Position numbers and translations under genes: made by a program. Shown in pieces: positions 5,985 to 11,326 of a stretch of DNA of 11,326 bases; position 1 is the first letter of the stretch, and each line of letters opens with the position of its first letter. The notes under the pieces are model-generated. The model was not told where the DNA came from, searched no databases, and saw nothing but the letters and a program-made list of their open reading frames with translations. Origin of the DNA: Chloroflexota bacterium (lineage in GTDB: Bacteria > Chloroflexota > Limnocylindria > Limnocylindrales > CSP1-4); assembly GCA_021814735.1 (NCBI GenBank), contig JAKAHX010000026.1, positions 1 through 11,326 on the forward strand, given 5' to 3'.

Positions 5985-7130
5985 TCAGGCCCCGGCGCCG
6001 ACCGCGCCACGGGCGGAGACCAGCGCCCCCGCCATCCTGCGCACGTCCGCGCTGATCGGCGCGTCGGGGGCAGCGAGGACGAACGGGAGACCCTGGTTGT
6101 TGGCCTCCACCACCAGCCGGCCGTCGCTCACGATCGTGTGCTCCGGCGCCCTGCCCAGGGTCGCCTGCACGATCGCGGGGTCCAGGCCGCCCGTCGAGTC
6201 GGCCCGGTTGAGGACGTACCGGATCTTCGAGGGCGGGTACCCGATCGCCCTGAACGTGTCCGCCACCGAGACGGTGTTCCGGATCGTGGTGGAGTCGTAG
6301 GTGACCACCTCCAGGATGATGTCGGCGGCGTCGAGGAACGCCAGGGTGAGATCGCTGAGGTTGGTGGGCAGGTCCACGACCGTGGCGGCGTAGACCCGGC
6401 GGAGGAGCGAGAGCACCTTCTCCACGTCCCGCGGCGTGACCATGTCCGCCATCTCGATCCGCGGCGGGGCCAGCAGGATGTCGATGCCCGACGGATCCCG
6501 CCACAGCACCTCCGCGAGATCCGCCTCCGCGATCCGGTCCGTGGGGAGCTCCAGGATCGAGGGGGCGTCTGCCGGCACCCTGAGCAGCGCCCGCAGGTCG
6601 CCGAACTGCAGGCTGCCGTCCACCAGCACCGTCTTCGCGCCCACGTGCTGCTGGATGGCCACGGCGAGGTTGAACGCGATGGTGGTCTTGCCCACCCCGC
6701 CCTTCGGCGCGAACACCCCGAGGAGCCGCGAGGACGAGCCTGGATCCCGCTCCAGCTGTGCCTGGTGAACGTTCTGCACGAGGTTCACCAGCTCGTAGCC
6801 CGTGAACGGCATCGAGAGCACCGCGTCGATCCCGCGCGCCGGGTCCGGCGACACGGGGCGCTGGGGCACCGTGATCACGACGATCGCCGGCGGCAGGCCG
6901 GCACGGCGGAGGTTCGCCGCCAGTTCGAGCCCGCCGATCCGGCCCTGCAGGAGCGCGTCGACCAGGACGACGTCGGGACGCTGCTGCACGACCTGGTCGG
7001 GCACGGCACGCCCGTCCGGCAGGATGTCGAGCAGTTTCACGCGCGGGCTGGCGTTGACGAGCCCCCGCACGTACTGTGCGACCTGCGGCACGTCCTCGAC
7101 GACGAGCAGGCGAATCTGGTCCGTGGGCAC
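5985..7130 (-). CDS. CpaE-like protein: pseudo-receiver domain fused to MinD/ParA-type ATPase
   Basis: CpaE proteins combine a response-regulator-like domain with a MinD/ParA-type ATPase and usually localise Tad/Flp pilus machinery. In these 381 aa, residues 1-125 form the receiver: acidic pair Glu12-Asp13, possible phospho-acceptor Asp58 and Thr87 are present, but the conserved Lys of the KP motif is Met107 (SMPF). Classical phospho-signalling is therefore doubtful. The ATPase has the deviant Walker A KGGVGKTT (143-150), LVDGSLQFGDL (Asp171) and VVDLPTN (Asp253). No pilus gene is nearby. The stop is 3 nt from murI. The GTG at 7130 has no SD. Instead an extended -10 box ends 7 nt before it, consistent with a leaderless transcript starting at the GTG. 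The promoter overlaps the methyltransferase stop. A role in localisation or regulation of envelope work is possible, but it is inference. Confidence 0.88.
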   Translation of the reverse strand: MPTDQIRLLVVEDVPQVAQYVRGLVNASPRVKLLDILPDGRAVPDQVVQQRPDVVLVDALLQGRIGGLELAANLRRAGLPPAIVVITVPQRPVSPDPARGIDAVLSMPFTGYELVNLVQNVHQAQLERDPGSSSRLLGVFAPKGGVGKTTIAFNLAVAIQQHVGAKTVLVDGSLQFGDLRALLRVPADAPSILELPTDRIAEADLAEVLWRDPSGIDILLAPPRIEMADMVTPRDVEKVLSLLRRVYAATVVDLPTNLSDLTLAFLDAADIILEVVTYDSTTIRNTVSVADTFRAIGYPPSKIRYVLNRADSTGGLDPAIVQATLGRAPEHTIVSDGRLVVEANNQGLPFVLAAPDAPISADVRRMAGALVSARGAVGAGA

Positions 7131-7137
7131 GACGCCG

Positions 7138-7146
7138 ACTATACCA
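7138..7146 (-). promoter_or_regulatory. Extended -10 promoter, probably leaderless, for the CpaE-like gene
   Basis: On the minus strand the bases read TGG-TATAGT: a -10 hexamer with five of six consensus matches and an upstream TG extension. It ends 7 nt before the GTG at 7130, so transcription would begin at or within a base or two of the start codon. No purine-rich SD is present in this interval. The box overlaps the TAG stop of the methyltransferase gene. No -35 element is clear, as expected for an extended -10 type. Confidence 0.5.
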
Positions 7147-7921
7147 AGCCGGCCACCAGCACCGCCCGCGTCGATCCCGGACCGAACGGGGCAAGCTCGT
7201 AGTCCCCGCCCAGCTCGACCACGGCGAGGCCGGCGTCAGTCGCAGCCCGCACGAGCTCGGCGGCGCTGGTCAGGTGCAGCACGTCCCGCCGGAGATGCCG
7301 GGTGAGCGGGCCGCCGGCTGGCCGCGCGCCGTCGAAGATCGAGGTCAGCTCCACGCGCCGGGTGGCGGGATCGTAGGAGGCGCTGCCCATCTTCACCACG
7401 CGCTGGCCCGTCTCCGGGTCGTCCCGGACCCACTCGAGGACCACGCGCCCGTCGTACAGCGCCAGGTCGTCGACCGAGGGTAGCCAGGCGTCGACCACCG
7501 CCAGCCCGCCGCGGCGCAGGTGGCGCGCCATCACGGCCAGGGCCGCTTCCTGCCGGGCTGCGTCGCCCAGCAGGAAGCAGGTGTTGAGCGCGAGGATCAC
7601 CAGGCCGTACCGCGGGTCCGGCTCCAGCTCGAAGAGGTCGGCCTCGATCAGCTCCAGCCGGCCGCCGCGGCGCACCCGCCGCGCACGACGCTCGGTCGCC
7701 CAGCGCGCCCGGGCGCGGGCCAGCATCGCGGGGTCGTCGTCCACGCCGGTCACGTCGAGCCCCCCGGCCGCCAGCGGCACGGCGAGGCGCCCGGTGCCCA
7801 CGGCCAGCTCGAGCACGGGACCGCCCGCCCGCGATGCCAGCGCACGGTAGAGGTCGAGGTCGCCCGGATCATCCAGGAGGTCCAGGTCGTACCAGCGCGC
7901 GAGGTCGTCCCCTACCGTCAC
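7139..7921 (-). CDS. Class I SAM-dependent methyltransferase
   Basis: The 260-aa protein has a Rossmann-type methyltransferase fold. Motif I reads VLELAVGTGRLAVPLA (about 36-51), the acidic residue that binds the SAM ribose is in TGVDDDPAML (58-67), and a later strand LVILALNTCFLL corresponds to motif IV. The second half, with REVELT-like strands and a DVLHLTSAAEL segment, resembles small-molecule methyltransferases rather than rRNA or DNA enzymes, but no substrate can be named. The GTG start at 7921 overlaps the stop of the M20 gene by 4 nt (GTGA). Only a weak GGAG lies about 10 nt upstream, so translation probably depends on coupling. The stop is 8 nt before the CpaE-like GTG and overlaps its promoter. 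Confidence 0.85.
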   Translation of the reverse strand: MTVGDDLARWYDLDLLDDPGDLDLYRALASRAGGPVLELAVGTGRLAVPLAAGGLDVTGVDDDPAMLARARARWATERRARRVRRGGRLELIEADLFELEPDPRYGLVILALNTCFLLGDAARQEAALAVMARHLRRGGLAVVDAWLPSVDDLALYDGRVVLEWVRDDPETGQRVVKMGSASYDPATRRVELTSIFDGARPAGGPLTRHLRRDVLHLTSAAELVRAATDAGLAVVELGGDYELAPFGPGSTRAVLVAGLV

Positions 7922-9120
7922 GGGGCGGCGCTCCGGAAGTCACGCCAGGCGGCCGCCACCAGCGCCGGGTCCAGGAGCAGCTCGGCCGCCACCTGGGCGG
8001 CGACCGTGGCCGCGATGAGCGTCACCTCCTCGGCGCGCGGGGACGCGGCCGCCTCCCGGAACTCGATGGAGTGCCCAGGGACGCCCCGCTCGCAGATCGC
8101 CAGGGTGGGGTGGATGGTCGGCAGCACCTGGCTCACGTTGCCCATGTCGGAGCTGCCCAGGTTGTCGCTCGGCGGATCCTCGTGCATGCCGTACGCCTCG
8201 AGGTTCGCCAGGTACCGTTCCCCCAGCACCCGGTTGTGCCGCATCGTGTCGGATCGACCGGAGAACTCCACGTCCACGCTGCACCCGGCCGCCATGGCGG
8301 CGGCCTCGCAGAGCGTCCGGAAGCGGCTGCGCATCTCCTCGAAGTACGCCCGCTCCGGTGAACGGACCATGAACCGCCCCGCCGCCCGGTCGGGGATGAT
8401 GTTGGCGGCCGTGCCGCCCTCCAGCACGATCCCGTGGACCCGCGACTCGGGGCGGAGCTGCTGGCGCCAGAGCCCGATCGAACCGAAGAGCATGACCAGC
8501 GCGTCCAGCGCGTTCCGGCCCTCCCAGGGCTCCGAGGCGGCGTGGGAGGCTCGCCCGTGGAACGTCACGTCGACGTCCTCGCTCGCCAGGAGGCGCGCCT
8601 CGATCGAGGTGAGGTCTCCCGGGTGGAAGAGCAACGCCGCGTCCACGCCGTCGAACAGGCCGTCGTCGAGCATGTACTGCTTCCCCGAGCCCCGCTCCTC
8701 GGCCGGCGTGCCCAGGAAGACGACCTCGCCCGCGAGCTCTCCCGCCACGGCCGCCAGCCCGATCGCCGCCCCGACGCCGCTCGCCGCCATCGTGTTGTGC
8801 CCGCACGCGTGCCCGATCCCGGGCAGGGCGTCGTACTCCGCGAGGATGGCCACCCGGGCGCCGGGCCCGCGTCCCCCTGCCAGCCGGCCCCGCACGGCGG
8901 TCTCGAGCCGACCGGCGGGGTGCTCCACCACGTAGCCGTGGCGTCCGATGGCCTCCGCCACCCAGGCGGCCGCCTGGCGTTCCTCGAACGCCGGCTCCGG
9001 GTTGGCATGGATGCGACGGGACAGGTCGAGGATCTCGGCCCTCGCCTCCGCCACGGCGGCGGCGATCCGCGCCTTGATCTCGCGGTGGGGCGACGCGGGC
9101 TGGATGGCAGTGAGCTCCAC
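7918..9120 (-). CDS. M20-family (M20D-like) amidohydrolase/metallopeptidase
   Basis: This 400-aa enzyme belongs to the M20 dinuclear zinc hydrolases, close to the AbgB / aminobenzoyl-glutamate hydrolase and amidohydrolase branch. These cleave amide bonds of N-acyl amino acids or small peptides. The metal and catalytic regions are clear: AEYDALPGIGHACGHN (94-109) with His104 and His108 as probable metal ligands, and TPAEERGSGK (138-147) with the Glu141-Glu142 pair. SSDMGNVSQVLPTIHP near residue 320 is typical of the AbgB branch. The first 15 residues are variable, with no signal peptide. The GTG start is supported by GGAGG 7 nt upstream. It appears to be the first gene of the long minus-strand operon. 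Its stop overlaps the methyltransferase GTG. The exact substrate is unknown. Confidence 0.9.
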   Translation of the reverse strand: MELTAIQPASPHREIKARIAAAVAEARAEILDLSRRIHANPEPAFEERQAAAWVAEAIGRHGYVVEHPAGRLETAVRGRLAGGRGPGARVAILAEYDALPGIGHACGHNTMAASGVGAAIGLAAVAGELAGEVVFLGTPAEERGSGKQYMLDDGLFDGVDAALLFHPGDLTSIEARLLASEDVDVTFHGRASHAASEPWEGRNALDALVMLFGSIGLWRQQLRPESRVHGIVLEGGTAANIIPDRAAGRFMVRSPERAYFEEMRSRFRTLCEAAAMAAGCSVDVEFSGRSDTMRHNRVLGERYLANLEAYGMHEDPPSDNLGSSDMGNVSQVLPTIHPTLAICERGVPGHSIEFREAAASPRAEEVTLIAATVAAQVAAELLLDPALVAAAWRDFRSAAP

Positions 9121-9127
9121 GAATCGG

Positions 9128-9132
9128 CCTCC
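9128..9132 (-). promoter_or_regulatory. Ribosome binding site of the M20 hydrolase
   Basis: GGAGG on the minus strand is 7 nt before the GTG at 9120. It supports the GTG over later Met codons as the start. Confidence 0.65.
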
Positions 9133-9151
9133 GTTGGTTCCGGATGGGCGA

Positions 9152-9178
9152 ATCGTACCGCCGGCCGGTGGCCCGCAA
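9152..9178 (-). promoter_or_regulatory. Candidate promoter at the head of the long operon
   Basis: On the minus strand TTGCGG (9178-9173) and TACGAT (9157-9152) are separated by 15 nt, short of the usual 16-18. The -10 box is reasonable (four of six). Transcription from near 9145 would give a leader of about 25 nt that includes the GGAGG site. The rest of the 186-nt gap (9121-9306) contains GC-rich inverted repeats and no coding sequence I can support. Confidence 0.35.
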
Positions 9179-9186
9179 CCGACCTG

Positions 9187-9215
9187 CCCGGCCTGCCGGA
9201 GCCGGACCGGCCGGG
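9187..9215. repeat. Inverted repeat in the gap between ureohydrolase and M20 genes
   Basis: CCCGGCC (9187-9193) pairs with GGCCGGG (9209-9215) around a 15-nt loop that itself contains two CCGG words. It lies about 90 nt past the ureohydrolase stop and upstream of the M20 promoter candidate. It could act as a terminator, an operator or nothing. No T-run follows. Confidence 0.25.
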
Positions 9216-9306
9216 GCGTCGAGACAACCCGCCGCGGTCCCCGCGCCCGCTGCGTCGGCTCCGGCTGCGGGATCGACGCTCGGATCGTCGCGCCGGACGC
9301 GCGCGC

Positions 9307-10374
9307 TCAGGTTCCCGCGGCTCCCCCGGGCGCCGCCTCGAAGCGCACGGTCTCCCCGGCGGCGCGTCGCACCGCCAGCGCGCTGATCGCCTCCAAGGCG
9401 CACCGGTGGGCGGCCATGGCGGTGACCTCGGCGTGATCGAACGGCGGCGACACCTCGACCACGTCCATCGCCGCGAGTGGCACACGGCCCACGATCCGCC
9501 GGATCGCCCGAAGGAGCTCGCGCGTGAGGAGCCCGCCCGGCTCCGGCGTCCCGGTGCCTGGCGCCATGCCCGGGTCGAGCACGTCGATATCCACCGAGAG
9601 GTAGATCGCGTCCGGCCCGTCCAGCGCCTCCGCGATCGCGTCGTCGACGACGGCGTCCGCGCCGCGCTCCTCGATCTCGCGCATGCGGTGCCACCGCATC
9701 CCCTCGTGCTGCATCCAGGCGAAGACCTCGGGACCCGGCCAGTAGCCGCGCAGCCCGAGCTGCACGAAGTTGCGGCCGCGGACCGCACCGGACTCGACCA
9801 GCCGGCGCATGGGTGTGCCATGTCCGGCCGGGACGCCCCAGTCGTCGGGGGCGGTGTCGGCGTGGGCGTCGAAGTGGACGATGCCGATGGAGCCGGGGGC
9901 TCGCACCTCCGCGATCGCCGTGGCGCTGGGCCAGGTGATGGAGTGGTCACCGCCCAGCACGATCGGGATCGCCCCGCTGGCCGCCACGTCACGCACCTTC
10001 CGGTAGATCACCGCGTGCGCCCGTTCGAGCCAGGCGGGCACGACCGGGGCATCCCCGGCATCGACGACGTCGAGCACGGCGAACGGCTCCACGTCGAGCT
10101 GCAGCGAGAGGTGCTGCCCGGTGGTGTAGGTGGCGGCACGGATCGCCCGTGGGCCGAAGCGTGCGCCGGGACGGTGGCTCACCGCGTCGTCGAACGGCGC
10201 GCCGACGATCGCCACGTCGGGGCGTCGTCGCGCGAGCTCGGACGCGTCCGGCACGTACGGGAGTTTCGAGAACGTCGGCATGCCGACGTACATCGGGAGG
10301 TCGCCCTCCTCGAAGGCCGGGAACTCCCGGTCCCAACCGTGCGCGTGGCCGAGCGAACCGGGCTGGTGCTCCAT
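9307..10374 (-). CDS. Agmatinase/ureohydrolase-family enzyme (guanidino-group hydrolase)
   Basis: The 355-aa enzyme belongs to the arginase/agmatinase superfamily, which hydrolyses guanidino compounds to release urea using a dinuclear metal site. All six metal ligands are visible: His144 in GGDHS, Asp169, His171 and Asp173 in HFDAHAD, and Asp262 and Asp264 in VDIDVLDP. The PGTGTPEPGG loop (272-281) is also typical. Many relatives are annotated agmatinase, but guanidinobutyrase, guanidinopropionase and the nickel guanidine hydrolase share the same fold, so the substrate is open. About 50 N-terminal residues precede the core, a longer leader than in E. coli SpeB, which is near 306 aa overall. 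The ATG at 10374 has GAGG 8 nt upstream. A TACAAT box lies at 10443-10438. The 186-nt gap downstream suggests separate transcription from the M20 operon. Confidence 0.88.
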   Translation of the reverse strand: MEHQPGSLGHAHGWDREFPAFEEGDLPMYVGMPTFSKLPYVPDASELARRRPDVAIVGAPFDDAVSHRPGARFGPRAIRAATYTTGQHLSLQLDVEPFAVLDVVDAGDAPVVPAWLERAHAVIYRKVRDVAASGAIPIVLGGDHSITWPSATAIAEVRAPGSIGIVHFDAHADTAPDDWGVPAGHGTPMRRLVESGAVRGRNFVQLGLRGYWPGPEVFAWMQHEGMRWHRMREIEERGADAVVDDAIAEALDGPDAIYLSVDIDVLDPGMAPGTGTPEPGGLLTRELLRAIRRIVGRVPLAAMDVVEVSPPFDHAEVTAMAAHRCALEAISALAVRRAAGETVRFEAAPGGAAGT

Positions 10375-10437
10375 GTCGTGATCCTCGCTCGGCGACGCCG
10401 CCGGTTCGGGCCCGACGGTCCGGCGTGGCGTCGCGGG

Positions 10438-10443
10438 ATTGTA
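10438..10443 (-). promoter_or_regulatory. -10 element for the ureohydrolase gene
   Basis: TACAAT on the minus strand matches TATAAT at five of six positions and lies directly after the membrane-protein stop (10447). It is 63 nt before the ATG at 10374, giving a leader of about 55-60 nt. No good -35 hexamer is seen at normal spacing. Confidence 0.4.
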
Positions 10444-10446
10444 ACG

Positions 10447-10857
10447 TCAGCGCTGGACGGTGAGGCTCGTCTCCACGAAGACGACCATGACCACGACGAA
10501 GAGCGCCACGGGCGTGCTGAACGCGTGCTGGGTCCGGAGTGCGACCAGGAGTCCCACGACCAGTGCGACCCATGCCCCCCGCCGGACGGCGCGGGTCCAG
10601 TCACCCCGGTACGCGATCCGGCGATGATGGCGGAACACGATCAGCCACGCCAGCGGCACGCTGGTCAGTCCGCAGGCGATGCCGATCAGCACCGAGCCCC
10701 CGACCTGGACGCTGGCCCGGCCCACGGGCGAGACGTTGGCCAGGACGGCGCCGACCGTCAGCCAGGCCACGGCCGCCGCGGCGATGAGCGCGACGGCGGC
10801 GATCCGGTCGCGGTGCTGCACCGGTGCTTCCTCCCTGCCTGCGTCCCGCCGCTCCAT
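10447..10857 (-). CDS. Small integral membrane protein of unknown function
   Basis: I do not recognise a named family. The 136-aa protein has a short charged N-terminus (residues 1-18), then four hydrophobic stretches: about 19-41, 51-75, 94-108 (shorter, after a basic TRAVRRG segment) and 115-134, ending in ETSLTVQR. A four-helix membrane protein is the simplest reading. The basic cluster RHHRR (76-80) between helices 2 and 3, and the charged N-terminus, suggest both ends face the cytoplasm by the positive-inside rule (inference). The ATG at 10857 is chosen because GGGAG lies 5 nt upstream; a GTG directly before it (10860) is an equal alternative by frame. A hairpin at 10867-10896 reaches into this RBS region. 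No domain suggests an enzyme activity. Confidence 0.7.
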   Translation of the reverse strand: MERRDAGREEAPVQHRDRIAAVALIAAAAVAWLTVGAVLANVSPVGRASVQVGGSVLIGIACGLTSVPLAWLIVFRHHRRIAYRGDWTRAVRRGAWVALVVGLLVALRTQHAFSTPVALFVVVMVVFVETSLTVQR

Positions 10858-10866
10858 CACGGCTCC

Positions 10867-10896
10867 CTCGCCGGGCCGTGGCGACGGCCCAGCGAG
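10867..10896 (-). terminator. GC-rich stem-loop between the nuclease gene and the membrane-protein gene
   Basis: CTCGC (10867-10871) and GGGCCGT (10873-10879) pair with ACGGCCC (10884-10890) and GCGAG (10892-10896) around a GGCG tetraloop, with one C-A mismatch. That makes a stem of 12 paired positions. It lies about 25 nt after the nuclease stop on the minus strand, but it has no T-run. Its 3' arm runs into the GAGGGAG ribosome-binding region of the next gene. It could be a terminator, or it could affect access to that RBS. Confidence 0.4.
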
Positions 10897-10900
10897 TCTA
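10895..10900 (-). promoter_or_regulatory. Weak -10 candidate ahead of the membrane-protein gene
   Basis: TAGACT on the minus strand fits TANNNT and lies 37 nt before the ATG at 10857. A CTGACC word 19 nt upstream is a poor -35. It overlaps the outer stem of the hairpin, so promoter and hairpin may not both be real signals. Confidence 0.2.
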
Positions 10901-10921
10901 CGCGGCGGACGCCCGCACCGG

Positions 10922-11326
10922 TCAGGCCGCGCTGGAGGGGCAGATCTCCCGGAAGGGGCACAGGCGGCAGCCCACGGGGTCTGGCCGGGCTGGAAATCGC
11001 CCGGCGCGGATCCCCTCCACGGCCTCCCGCGCTCGCTCCGCGGCGCGCCCGAGGCGCGCGCGGTCCGGGGTCACCTGCCCGGTCACGCCGGAGTCCAGGA
11101 AGACGAGCTGGGTGACCGCCGGCAGCTCGCCCTCCCGTGCCTCCCACGCCATGGCGTAGAGAGCCAGCTGAAGCGACTCGAGGGCACGCTGGCGCGCGCG
11201 GCGCGCGTCCCGGACGTCGCTCGACTTGAAGTCCGTGATGACGATCCCCTGCGGTCCCTGGTCCACGCGGTCGAAGCGGCCCTCCAGCCGGAAGCCGTCG
11301 AGGGGCACCGAGAATGGTTCCTCCAC
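10922..11326 (-). CDS. C-terminal part of a PD-(D/E)XK (RecB-type) nuclease or helicase-nuclease, truncated by the window edge
   Basis: The open frame enters from the right edge and ends at 10922, giving 134 residues. GRFDRVD (16-22 of the fragment) followed by ITDFKSS (31-36) is the Asp...Asp-x-Lys core of RecB-family nucleases, and QLALY (53-57) is motif IV. Three cysteines near the end, C-x2-C-x5-C (120, 123, 129), match the last three ligands of the iron-sulfur cluster in AddB- and Adn-type nucleases; the first Cys would lie upstream, outside the window. The full protein is probably a UvrD/AddAB/AdnAB-like helicase-nuclease or a standalone exonuclease of DNA repair. The GTG at the very edge is more likely an internal Val codon than the start, because the family has conserved sequence before it. 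Confidence 0.85.
   Translation of the reverse strand: MEEPFSVPLDGFRLEGRFDRVDQGPQGIVITDFKSSDVRDARRARQRALESLQLALYAMAWEAREGELPAVTQLVFLDSGVTGQVTPDRARLGRAAERAREAVEGIRAGRFPARPDPVGCRLCPFREICPSSAA

Noticed and set aside
9144..9386. An 80-codon plus-strand frame in the gap between the M20 and ureohydrolase genes
   Set aside because: It has no ribosome binding site, a composition-driven protein, and it runs into the ureohydrolase gene on the other strand.
8434..11115. An 893-codon open frame on the plus strand, opposite the M20, ureohydrolase and membrane-protein genes
   Set aside because: It is a GC-driven antisense frame with low-complexity Arg/Pro/Gly/His translation and no known motif. The minus-strand genes beneath it have full catalytic signatures.
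1..11326. CRISPR arrays, tRNA or rRNA genes, insertion sequences, prophage or toxin-antitoxin modules
   Set aside because: I saw no regularly spaced repeats, no tRNA-like cloverleaf, no transposase or integrase motifs and no toxin-antitoxin pair. The one short direct repeat (101-164) has only two copies.

Overview
The window is about 70% G+C or higher, has tightly packed genes, frequent GTG starts and several 4-base stop/start overlaps. It looks like a high-GC bacterial chromosome. A DUF2342-type zinc metalloprotease (otherwise typical of Actinobacteria and some Chloroflexota), a CpaE-like ATPase and candidate leaderless starts would fit a high-GC Chloroflexota or Actinobacteriota lineage. 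This placement is inference; there is no rRNA or other marker to settle it. I see no tRNA, rRNA, CRISPR array, insertion sequence or phage gene.

Layout, left to right. Bases 1-153 hold no gene I can defend. A PfkB-family sugar kinase (minus, ends 154) is divergent from a small, very acidic, lysine-free protein (plus, 1156-1542). The 108-bp gap between them carries a good -10 box. The acidic gene is convergent with, and only 12 bp from, a long minus-strand gene series transcribed from about 9120 down to 1555: M20 amidohydrolase, SAM methyltransferase, CpaE-like receiver/ATPase, glutamate racemase (murI), HExxH metalloprotease, D-2-hydroxyacid dehydrogenase, and YchF-type ATPase. Gaps within the series run from a 4-nt overlap to 22 nt, so co-transcription is likely. 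An internal promoter just before the CpaE-like gene may start a leaderless message. Upstream, and probably separate, are an agmatinase-type ureohydrolase (9307-10374), a small four-helix membrane protein (10447-10857) and the C-terminal end of a RecB-type nuclease or helicase-nuclease that continues past the right edge.

How the genes may work together. MurI supplies D-glutamate for peptidoglycan. The metalloprotease and hydroxyacid dehydrogenase are coupled to it by overlapping stop and start codons. The M20 hydrolase and ureohydrolase both act on C-N bonds and suggest nitrogen salvage, but they are separated by 186 bp with its own promoter-like site. The CpaE-like protein is the most unusual member: it sits in this metabolic operon without any neighbouring Tad/Flp pilus genes, and its receiver domain has lost the conserved lysine. 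No clear-cut new defence or mobile system is visible. The most original material is the murI-centred operon, the isolated CpaE-like regulator with its unusual start region, and the acidic orphan protein.
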